DNA from: CAYZED01 sp964477445
Lineage (GTDB): Bacteria; Bacillota; Clostridia; Lutisporales; Lutisporaceae
Direction: 5' to 3'
DNA length: 37,563 nucleotides
Assembly (NCBI GenBank): GCA_964477445.1
Contig: CAYZED010000025.1
Span: 1-37,563, forward strand
Both the position numbers and the translations under genes were made by a program. Of this stretch, positions 8,421 to 14,731 are shown piece by piece. The stretch's first letter is position 1, and every line of letters starts with the position of its first letter. The notes below the pieces were generated by a model. It was not told the origin of the DNA, ran no database searches, and saw nothing but the letters and a program-made list of their open reading frames with translations.

Positions 8421-8894
8421 TCATATTTCGTTCAAAAGAGCCACTGCCTGTGCACTAATACCTTCTAACCTACCTTCAAATCCAAGCGTCTCTGTAGTTG
8501 TAGCTTTAATATTAATCTGATCTATTCCTATATTTAGAACTGCTGATAGTTGTTTTTTCATTTCTTCAATATGTGGAGATAATTTTGGTTTTTCAGCAAC
8601 TATTATACTATCAATATTTCCAATCTTAAAACCTCTTTTTTTGATAATTTCATTGACTCTTGACAACAAAATTTTGCTTGAGATATCTTTAAGATTATTA
8701 TCTTCTGGTGGAAAATGAACTCCGATATCTCTTTCTCCACACGCACCTAGTAAAGCATCCATAATAGCGTGTATTAAAACATCTGCATCTGAATGACCTA
8801 ACAATCCTTTTTCAAACGGTATATCAACTCCACCTATTATCAATTTTCTATTTTCTACTAATCTGTGCACATCATATCCAATACCAATTCTCAT
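8421..8894 (-). CDS. ispF: 2-C-methyl-D-erythritol 2,4-cyclodiphosphate synthase
   Basis: This 157-residue protein has the full family length. The divalent-metal ligands are Asp8 and His10 (GYDVHR) and His42 (ADVLIHAIMDALLG). The substrate-binding GHSDADV and the C-terminal KATTTETLGFEGR are present. IspF cyclises CDP-methylerythritol 2-phosphate, releasing CMP, in the MEP pathway for isoprenoid precursors. It starts 26 nt after ispD, the enzyme two steps earlier in the pathway, and the two are likely co-transcribed. The ATG is preceded by AGAGGTAAGAT. Confidence 0.98.
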   Translation of the reverse strand: MRIGIGYDVHRLVENRKLIIGGVDIPFEKGLLGHSDADVLIHAIMDALLGACGERDIGVHFPPEDNNLKDISSKILLSRVNEIIKKRGFKIGNIDSIIVAEKPKLSPHIEEMKKQLSAVLNIGIDQINIKATTTETLGFEGRLEGISAQAVALLNEI

Positions 8895-8920
8895 ATCTTA
8901 CCTCTTTAAACAACTAATTG

Positions 8921-9625
8921 TTATTTTTTACTCTTAATAATAGCTTCAGCAATTATAATATCTTCTGGAGTAGTTATCTTAATATTTTCGTAACTTCCAT
9001 TTACTATTTTAACAACTATTCCGCATCTTTCAACTAGCGAGCTGTCATCGGTTCCATAAAAACCATCATCCTCCGCTTTCTTCAAAGAACTTAACAATAT
9101 CCCATAACTAAATCCTTGAGGAGTTTGAATATGCCAAAGATTTTCTCTCGCAAGGGTTTCCATTACTACCGATTGGTCGGTCGCGCTCTTAATCGTATCT
9201 TTTACTCTAACACCTACCGTAGCCGCGTTATATTTCTTTAGCGTCTTAAGTACATCGTCAATCTCTTTTTCTGACACAAGCGCTCTTGCACCATCGTGTA
9301 TAAGAATCAAATCATTTTCGTCGATTTCTCCAAAACAATTATTTAGTTCTGTGACAGCATTTATAACAGAATCTTGTCGCTCTTTCCCGCCATATACCAG
9401 ATGAATATTTTTATCTGGTATTTCAATTTCATTGATTATCTTTTCAACTTCTTTTTTTTCTTTTTCAGCCACAACAACAATTATCCCATCAAAAAGTCCT
9501 ATATCATAAAACTTCTTTATTGAGTAATATAACACAGGTTTCTTATCAATATTTAAAAGTACTTTGTTTTTCTCCGAACCCATTCGGTTACCTTTTCCGG
9601 CGGCTAGTATAATCGCATAATTCAT
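8921..9625 (-). CDS. ispD: 2-C-methyl-D-erythritol 4-phosphate cytidylyltransferase
   Basis: This 234-residue nucleotidyltransferase has the N-terminal CTP-binding loop LAAGKGNRMGSEKNK (residues 7-21). HDGARALVS, RVKDTIKSA and TPQGFSY, typical of IspD, follow. It joins CTP to methylerythritol 4-phosphate in the MEP pathway. It lies 15 nt after the PIN/TRAM gene and 26 nt before ispF, the common yacL-ispD-ispF order of Firmicutes. Length and motifs are intact. Confidence 0.97.
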   Translation of the reverse strand: MNYAIILAAGKGNRMGSEKNKVLLNIDKKPVLYYSIKKFYDIGLFDGIIVVVAEKEKKEVEKIINEIEIPDKNIHLVYGGKERQDSVINAVTELNNCFGEIDENDLILIHDGARALVSEKEIDDVLKTLKKYNAATVGVRVKDTIKSATDQSVVMETLARENLWHIQTPQGFSYGILLSSLKKAEDDGFYGTDDSSLVERCGIVVKIVNGSYENIKITTPEDIIIAEAIIKSKK

Positions 9626-9640
9626 ATTACACCTACATTA

Positions 9641-10843
9641 TTAAACAAGTGTCTTAAGCTTTGCAAATATCATTCTGCCAGCTGAAGTTTGAAGGACTGA
9701 TGTGACAATAACATTGGCATTCTCTCCTATAATTTTTCGAGCGCCTTCAACTACTATCATCGTTCCATCATCAAAATATCCAACACCTTGAGTATTCTCT
9801 TTTCCTTCTTTGACTATCTGCACCCACATCTCTTCTCCTGGAATAATCACGATTTTAACAGCATTTGCAAGTTCATTTATATTCAACACTGGCACTCTTT
9901 GAAATTCAGCTACTTTATTTAGATTGTAGTCATTCGTGACTACTTTCCCGCTTAGAACTTGAGCTAGTCGAATAAGCTTGGTATCTACTTCTGATATATC
10001 ATCGAAATCCTGATTAACTATTTGTACAGATATTAAAGATTCATTTTGGATTCTATTTAAAACATCCAAACCTCTGCGCCCTCTATTTCTTTTTAACGAA
10101 TCTGAACTATCAGAAATATGTCTTAGTTCATCAAGTACAAATGTAGGAATAATGAGTGGCCCTTCCACAAAGCCCGTTTTCACTATATCCGCTATCCTAC
10201 CATCAATTATTACTGATGTATCTAATATTTTAGGTTGAGAAAATGTATTTGAATTATTTTTTACGCTAGCTTCAAAAAAATCGTCTGCGTTATCTGAAAA
10301 ATCAATTTCAGGCACTTCCTTATTCCCAGAACTTATTTTACTATTCTTAACTTTCGTTCCCGGGAATACGCGTTCTTTTTTTTCTGTTTTTTTAGTAATA
10401 AGATTAAAAAAATCATCTCTTCTTTTTATTGATATACTCATTCCTATATATCCAAATACAATATATACTACTATCGAAAGTATTGTATTCACGCCCGCAA
10501 ATGGTATAAAAGAGATTGGATAACTTACCAAATAAGAAACGATAAATCCAAATATTAGACCTACACTCCCAGCAATTAGTTCTGAAGCAGATCGTGATTG
10601 TAGAATTCTTTCGAATCTCATAGTTGATTTAGTTCCTATTTTTATGAGCCAAGAAAAAATAAAATAAAAAATAAGTGCAGTAAAAATTCCGCTCATAGTA
10701 TAGAAAATAAAAATATTTATACCTGACAGTGAATAACCAAAAATACTATTATGTAAAACTGTTTTATTGAAAAGTATCGATAGCTCAGTCCCTAAAAATC
10801 CACCAATTATTGTGAATAGTCCAATTAATATTTTTTTTAACAC
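9641..10843 (-). CDS. Membrane-anchored PIN/TRAM-domain protein (YacL-like)
   Basis: This 400-residue protein has about four N-terminal membrane segments (residues 5-25, 45-68, 88-108, 118-140), then a linker. A PIN nuclease-like domain occupies about 200-320 (KILDTSVIIDGRIADIV with acidic residues; VVTNDYNLNKVAEF), and a TRAM domain about 335-395 (KEGKENTQGVGYFDDGTMIVVEGA). The family (Bacillus YacL) is a putative membrane-tethered ribonuclease; the substrate is unknown. The start is GTG, 7 nt after GGAGG. It heads the ispD-ispF operon. In Bacillus disA and radA lie just upstream; here disA is absent from that place. Confidence 0.93.
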   Translation of the reverse strand: MLKKILIGLFTIIGGFLGTELSILFNKTVLHNSIFGYSLSGINIFIFYTMSGIFTALIFYFIFSWLIKIGTKSTMRFERILQSRSASELIAGSVGLIFGFIVSYLVSYPISFIPFAGVNTILSIVVYIVFGYIGMSISIKRRDDFFNLITKKTEKKERVFPGTKVKNSKISSGNKEVPEIDFSDNADDFFEASVKNNSNTFSQPKILDTSVIIDGRIADIVKTGFVEGPLIIPTFVLDELRHISDSSDSLKRNRGRRGLDVLNRIQNESLISVQIVNQDFDDISEVDTKLIRLAQVLSGKVVTNDYNLNKVAEFQRVPVLNINELANAVKIVIIPGEEMWVQIVKEGKENTQGVGYFDDGTMIVVEGARKIIGENANVIVTSVLQTSAGRMIFAKLKTLV

Positions 10844-10884
10844 TTTTACACCTCCTTAATTTTTTTCTAATGCAAATCTTTATC

Positions 10885-10913
10885 ATTATAACAAAATTTG
10901 TAATGAGTTTAAA
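10885..10913 (-). promoter_or_regulatory. Predicted promoter of the yacL-ispD-ispF operon
   Basis: On the minus strand TTTAAA (10908-10913) and a perfect TATAAT (10885-10890) are 17 nt apart, about 40 nt upstream of the GTG start. The -35 is weak, so confidence rests mainly on the -10 and position. It would drive the long minus-strand block through at least cysS. Confidence 0.6.
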
Positions 10914-10956
10914 GTTAATTTTCATTATTTAGTTTTGTCGTTTTGTTTACTTTTGT

Positions 10957-10985
10957 TTGACAGTCATTATTCATAATTCTATAAT
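10957..10985 (+). promoter_or_regulatory. Perfect consensus sigma-A promoter for the 131-residue protein gene
   Basis: TTGACA (10957-10962) and TATAAT (10980-10985) are separated by exactly 17 nt, both perfect. It lies about 65 nt upstream of the plus-strand ATG at 11051, and back-to-back with the minus-strand yacL promoter. It predicts strong, apparently constitutive expression of a small protein. Confidence 0.9.
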
Positions 10986-11050
10986 AGAATTAATGGATTA
11001 AGTTATTGTTACTTTTTCGAGTATACAGATTGTGAAAACAGGAGGAATAT

Positions 11051-11446
11051 ATGAACGACTTGCTATGTGATCAGTTTCAAGATAATGTTGATGAAGTTCT
11101 TACAAGACATAAGAGTGTATTAGATATTATGACCAAATTACAGGAAGCCGACGCGCGTGTTAACCGAGCTATTACTAAAGCGGTAACAAGATGTGGTTGC
11201 ATTGAAATTCACGCAGTTAAACAAAATCTTAACGAAGAAGAATCAATGGATGAATACAGGAAACACATGGAAACTCATATGAAAGGTAAATTGTGTGCCA
11301 GTTGCCGCGAAATAGTAGAAAAAGAGCTCGGTACTAATATGTTTTATATAGCAGCTTTATGCAATGCCATGGATATAAGCCTTTATGATGTAATGCTAAA
11401 AGAATATAAAAAAATCGAAACTCTTGGTGTATATAATATGTATTAG
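11051..11446 (+). CDS. DUF1573-annotated small clostridial protein of unknown function
   Basis: This 131-residue soluble protein has no signal peptide or membrane segment. It has an N-terminal helical part (DNVDEVLTRHKSVLDIMTKL), a Cys-Gly-Cys motif (TRCGC, about residues 54-58), then LCASCREIVEKELG with a CxxC at about 84-87. These four cysteines could bind a metal, which is inference. Similar proteins sit near radA/disA/ispD in many clostridia and are usually annotated DUF1573; their function is not known to me. It has a very strong promoter, an AGGAGG site 7 nt before the ATG and its own terminator, so it is a single-gene unit opposing its neighbours. Confidence 0.8.
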   Translation: MNDLLCDQFQDNVDEVLTRHKSVLDIMTKLQEADARVNRAITKAVTRCGCIEIHAVKQNLNEEESMDEYRKHMETHMKGKLCASCREIVEKELGTNMFYIAALCNAMDISLYDVMLKEYKKIETLGVYNMY

Positions 11447-11484
11447 TTATTGGTATATATTTACATCATTAAAAAGTTAGTATC

Positions 11485-11519
11485 TTAAAGGGTGTTAGAA
11501 AACTTTCTAAACCCTTTAA
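11485..11519. terminator. Bidirectional-type terminator between the 131-residue protein gene and radA
   Basis: TTAAAGGGT pairs with ACCCTTTAA and inner TTAGAAA pairs with TTTCTAA, a roughly 16-bp stem with one bulged G and a 2-nt loop. On the plus strand TTATATTTTTT follows, giving the poly-U tail. The minus strand also has T-rich sequence beyond it, so it can serve radA from the other side. Confidence 0.85.
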
Positions 11520-11541
11520 TTATATTTTTTGACTAAGAAAA

Positions 11542-12915
11542 TTATTTTTCGAATGCCGCTCTCATTGCCTCCTGTAAATCGGCAACCCCAATCAATTCCA
11601 TACCATCAAAGCCTTTTAACCCCTTAATATTTCCTTTAGGAAGTATGCATCTACGAAAGCCCATTCTATATGCCTCATTTACTCTATTCTCCACAAATCC
11701 AACACTTCTTATTTCTCCAGCCAAACCAATTTCTCCGATTATCATTGTATCTTCTGAAACAGCTTTTTCTCTATGACTCGATGCCAAGGCCAATGCAACT
11801 CCTAAATCAGATGCTGGCTCATTTACTTTTATACCGCCAACGGCATTCACAAAAGAATCATACCCCGATAATTGTAACCCTGCTCTTTTTTCTAGCACTG
11901 CCATTAGCATAGCAGCTCTATTACTATCAAACCCTGTTGTATTTCTTCTAGCTACGCCATATCCTGTGCTAACTAAGAGTGCTTGTACCTCAACTAAAAT
12001 CGCTCTAGTTCCCTCCATAGCTGCTACAACGCAATTCCCCGGCACCCCTTTCATTCTCCCACTAAGCAAAACTTCAGACGGGTTATCAACACAACTTAGC
12101 CCCTTATCTCCCATTCTAAATATACCAAGCTCATTAGTTGAGCCAAATCTATTTTTTACTGCCCTAAGTATTCTGTATGCCATCCTTGAATCACCTTCGA
12201 AGTATAGTACTGTATCAACCATATGTTCTAAAACTCGAGGCCCTGCTATTGCACCCTCCTTTGTTACATGTCCAATTATAAAAGTTGCCATATCCCCTGA
12301 CTTAGCATATTTCATCAATCTATGTGTCGCTTCTCTAACTTGACTTACACTGCCTGGTGCTGATTCCAAATCATCAGAGTATACAGTTTGAATGGAATCA
12401 ACGACTAGCAAATCAGGCTTCAGTTCATCACAAAAGCCCAGAATACTTTCTAGATTATTCTCAGCTAATATATATATATTGTCACTATCTACGTCGAGTC
12501 TGCTAGCTCTCATTTTTATCTGCGAACCAGATTCCTCTCCTGTGGCATATAAAACCTTCATCCCAAGGCGAGCACTAAAATCGCATAATTGAAGAAGAAT
12601 CGTTGATTTTCCTATTCCAGGATCTCCCCCAACAAGCACCAGTGAACCTGGCACAATTCCTCCTCCTAAAACTCTATCCATTTCCTTTATGCCTGTAGAA
12701 GTTCGATTCTCAGATATAGTTTTAATTTCAGATAAAATAAATGGTTTACTGAGTATTCCTCCATTTTTTAGAGTTCTTTCCGAAAGTGAGCGTTCTTTCT
12801 CCACTTTTTCTTCACTCAGAGTACTCCATTTTCCGCATTCAGTACATTTACCGATCCACTTCGGAAATTCAGCTCCACATTCACTGCACACAAACTTCGT
12901 TTTAATTTTTGCCAT
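11542..12915 (-). CDS. radA: DNA repair protein RadA
   Basis: This 457-residue protein has the whole RadA architecture. There is a zinc finger with Cys10, Cys13, Cys24 and Cys27 (CSEC...CTEC). The RecA-like ATPase has Walker A GGDPGIGKST (96-105), Walker B LLVVDS (169-174) and the RadA-specific KNRFG motif (254-258). A Lon-protease-like C-terminal domain follows (about 290-455). RadA promotes branch migration during homologous recombination. It overlaps ctsR at the stop/start boundary, so the pair is co-transcribed and coupled. Standard Firmicutes order is ctsR-mcsA-mcsB-clpC-radA-disA; here the three middle genes and disA are absent. Confidence 0.97.
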   Translation of the reverse strand: MAKIKTKFVCSECGAEFPKWIGKCTECGKWSTLSEEKVEKERSLSERTLKNGGILSKPFILSEIKTISENRTSTGIKEMDRVLGGGIVPGSLVLVGGDPGIGKSTILLQLCDFSARLGMKVLYATGEESGSQIKMRASRLDVDSDNIYILAENNLESILGFCDELKPDLLVVDSIQTVYSDDLESAPGSVSQVREATHRLMKYAKSGDMATFIIGHVTKEGAIAGPRVLEHMVDTVLYFEGDSRMAYRILRAVKNRFGSTNELGIFRMGDKGLSCVDNPSEVLLSGRMKGVPGNCVVAAMEGTRAILVEVQALLVSTGYGVARRNTTGFDSNRAAMLMAVLEKRAGLQLSGYDSFVNAVGGIKVNEPASDLGVALALASSHREKAVSEDTMIIGEIGLAGEIRSVGFVENRVNEAYRMGFRRCILPKGNIKGLKGFDGMELIGVADLQEAMRAAFEK

Positions 12916-13382
12916 TATTCGCCCCCTAATAAAGCTGCCACAATCGCAGCTTTCAGTAATTTTGCTCTTAGAATATCTCGTTCAGGTTTATCAATAATAA
13001 TTAATGTAGTATCATCTACAATTGCCTTTATAATTCTCAACTGATTTTCTGCTATCAGACCTCGTTCAGATAATAACATAACAATTTGAACAGCAGTTTC
13101 TTTATTCAACCTATCTCCAATTTGATCCTTGATTAATTGTTCCAAAAAACTAGTTCTATCAGAATCCAGTCTTTCAATCTTAATTGAGCCTCCACCACCT
13201 CTTCTTGACTCTACGTAATAACCTTTGTTAGTTGAGAATCTAGTGGTAATTACATAGTTAATCTGTGATGGTGCACACTTAAATTGAACAGCCATTTCAT
13301 TCCTTTGAATTTCAATAGCACCATGTCGTTGATCAATCATATCTTTTAAAAACTCCTCAATTATATCACTAATTCTTGACAT
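12915..13382 (-). CDS. ctsR: CtsR class III heat-shock repressor
   Basis: This 155-residue protein is full length for CtsR. The N-terminal winged helix has the recognition region CAPSQINYVITTRFS and the glycine-rich wing RGGGG (residues 61-65), which in the family reads the DNA and is the McsB target in some species. The C-terminal dimerisation domain follows (about 80-155). CtsR represses clp and related protein quality-control genes and is released by heat. A perfect CtsR operator lies in its own promoter (13412-13428), so it is autoregulated. The partner genes mcsA, mcsB and clpC are not next to it; its stop overlaps the radA start. Confidence 0.96.
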   Translation of the reverse strand: MSRISDIIEEFLKDMIDQRHGAIEIQRNEMAVQFKCAPSQINYVITTRFSTNKGYYVESRRGGGGSIKIERLDSDRTSFLEQLIKDQIGDRLNKETAVQIVMLLSERGLIAENQLRIIKAIVDDTTLIIIDKPERDILRAKLLKAAIVAALLGGE

Positions 13383-13411
13383 TTTGCTCCTCCCACTATT
13401 TCTAGCTTGAC

Positions 13412-13459
13412 TTTGACTATCTTTGACTTTATTCTACTACTTTCATTCTCCTTTTACAA
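13412..13459 (-). promoter_or_regulatory. ctsR promoter with CtsR operator
   Basis: On the minus strand TTGTAA (13454-13459) and TAGAAT (13431-13436) are 17 nt apart. Immediately downstream lies AGTCAAA-GAT-AGTCAAA (13412-13428), a direct heptad repeat with 3-nt spacing that fits the known CtsR consensus RGTCAAANANRGTCAAA. A further partial GTCAA copy follows. The operator sits right after the -10, over the expected start site, consistent with repression. The ribosome binding site GGGAGGAG precedes the ATG. Confidence 0.93.
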
Positions 13460-13464
13460 GATAA

Positions 13465-13492
13465 AAACGTGGGATTCTATAATCCCACGTTT
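13465..13492 (-). terminator. Terminator of the Ig/FnIII secreted protein gene
   Basis: AAACGTGGGATT and AATCCCACGTTT form a perfect 12-bp stem with a 4-nt loop, followed on the minus strand by a T run (TTTTTAT). It ends the 13581-14525 gene just before the -35 of the ctsR promoter. Confidence 0.9.
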
Positions 13493-13580
13493 ATTAGTAT
13501 TTTATACAAAGTGAATACTTTTCTCAAATCAACAATGAATACAATTTAATTCATTCATTATTACATAATTTTCATTTTCC

Positions 13581-14525
13581 TCAATCAGATTTTTCTTTAA
13601 ACAACAAAAAATAATCATCAGATGCATATTTCCCAACTATCACCAAGTGTCTAATTACATATGTTTCATCTGCTGAATGGAAATAGAAGTTTGTTGTTTC
13701 AGCTGTAAAGTCACCATATTTATCACTTGTGCCTTGTCCGATAGATTTATCACTATATTTAGGCGGATCAAAAATAAAGTCTTCTCGCTCTAGTACCAGT
13801 TTATAATATGTTTCAGGAAAATTCACACCGACTCTCGAAGTTGAATACTTATAATAATATATATCATCATCTCCTACAACAAACCCACCCGTTTTATCAT
13901 ATGTAAAGTTTGGATGAGCAGGAAAGTTTGGATAATTCGGAAGAGCGTTTGATATCATTGTAAATTCTGCCGCCTTACTTCTAAATGACTCAATTCCATT
14001 CACAACAGAGGTAACTTTAAAGAAAAGTTGAATACCATTATCAACATCACTCATCATTGCCGATGTATTTTTTATATTCGACTGCCACTTTTCCCATGAT
14101 TCTTGATCATTTGAATAGTATAATTCATACTCATTTACTCCTGGTACTGCGTTCCAAGTTATTTTTATCCATCCAGTATAAGCTCTTTTTGCTACTATTA
14201 CACTAGGTGCTTTTGGTCTTACTTTAATAATAATCTTTATTTTCGGGCTAAAACCAACCACTTTGCCATAAATTGTTATAGACTTAGCTTTAGTAGTGGT
14301 GATAGTCTTCTTTTCCCAGATAACTTTTTTCGAAAGAATGTTCCCATCAGACATTAAAGCTTTTACTGAAGACGGGAAAGTAAATTTACCGCCCTGTATT
14401 ACTGAAGTAGTTATATTATTAATCTTAACAATTTTATAAGTAGCACTATAAGCAACATTAAAAAAACTTAATACTAAAACAAAGATTACTCCTATCGAAC
14501 AAACCTTTAAGAAGTATTTCTTCAA
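13581..14525 (-). CDS. Secreted protein with bacterial Ig-like and fibronectin type III domains
   Basis: This 314-residue protein starts with a signal peptide (KKYFLKVCS then a hydrophobic core, cleavage after VAYSA near residue 28). Residues 30-105 resemble a bacterial Ig-like (Big_4-type) domain (TFPSSVKALMSDGNILSKKVIWEK). Residues 106-192 form a fibronectin type III domain (APSVIVAKRAYTGWIKITWNAVPGVNEYELYYS). The last 120 residues are Tyr/Asp rich and not recognised. It is probably released or loosely attached, because no sortase or S-layer motif is seen. The start is TTG, the only start that fits AAGGA in this frame. It is monocistronic, with a structured 5' leader and its own terminator. 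Confidence 0.85.
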   Translation of the reverse strand: MKKYFLKVCSIGVIFVLVLSFFNVAYSATYKIVKINNITTSVIQGGKFTFPSSVKALMSDGNILSKKVIWEKKTITTTKAKSITIYGKVVGFSPKIKIIIKVRPKAPSVIVAKRAYTGWIKITWNAVPGVNEYELYYSNDQESWEKWQSNIKNTSAMMSDVDNGIQLFFKVTSVVNGIESFRSKAAEFTMISNALPNYPNFPAHPNFTYDKTGGFVVGDDDIYYYKYSTSRVGVNFPETYYKLVLEREDFIFDPPKYSDKSIGQGTSDKYGDFTAETTNFYFHSADETYVIRHLVIVGKYASDDYFLLFKEKSD

Positions 14526-14543
14526 AGCCTCACATCCTTTACT

Positions 14544-14602
14544 AAGAAATGCGGCTTCGCCGCTTTCTTCCCGCTAGGGAACCCTATGGTTCCCTTCGGC
14601 GG
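14544..14602 (-). ncRNA. Structured 5' leader of the secreted protein gene, class unknown
   Basis: The minus-strand transcript would begin with CCGC (14602-14599), which pairs with GCGG (14574-14571). This encloses a 7-bp hairpin GGGAACC/GGTTCCC with an ATAG loop. A second hairpin follows: AAGAAA (14569-14564) pairs with TTTCTT (14549-14544) around GCGGC-GAA-GCCGC. The GC-rich segment stands out from the AT-rich surroundings. No U run follows, so it is not a terminator. It ends about 20 nt before the TTG start, close to the ribosome binding site. I checked it against the riboswitch consensus sequences I remember (c-di-GMP I and II, fluoride, guanidine, glycine) and saw no match. Confidence 0.6.
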
Positions 14603-14614
14603 ATCTTTAATATT

Positions 14615-14645
14615 ATTATAAACACATTTATTTTTACTCATGCAA
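14615..14645 (-). promoter_or_regulatory. Possible promoter upstream of the structured leader
   Basis: On the minus strand TATAAT (14615-14620) is preceded by TTGCAT (14640-14645) with a long 19-nt spacer. A start about 7 nt after the -10 would place the leader hairpins at the very 5' end of the RNA. The spacing is suboptimal. Confidence 0.45.
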
Positions 14646-14665
14646 ATTATTATAACAAAAAACAT

Positions 14666-14695
14666 AAGAGGTACGCAACCCTCTACGTACCTCTT
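14666..14695 (-). terminator. Terminator of the EF-G-like gene
   Basis: AAGAGGTACG pairs perfectly with CGTACCTCTT (10 bp) around a 10-nt loop. On the minus strand it is followed by ATGTTTTTTG. It lies about 37 nt after the EF-G-like stop codon. Confidence 0.88.
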
Positions 14696-14731
14696 TGTAA
14701 TATTTTAGAAATAATTAATAAAAAACTTAAT

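Noticed and set aside
13581..14525. S-layer or sortase-anchored adhesin
   Set aside because: No LPxTG-type motif, S-layer homology repeats or C-terminal membrane anchor is visible; only a secreted Ig/FnIII protein is supported.
14544..14602. Terminator or c-di-GMP riboswitch
   Set aside because: No U run follows either hairpin, and the remembered c-di-GMP-I and -II consensus cores are not present.
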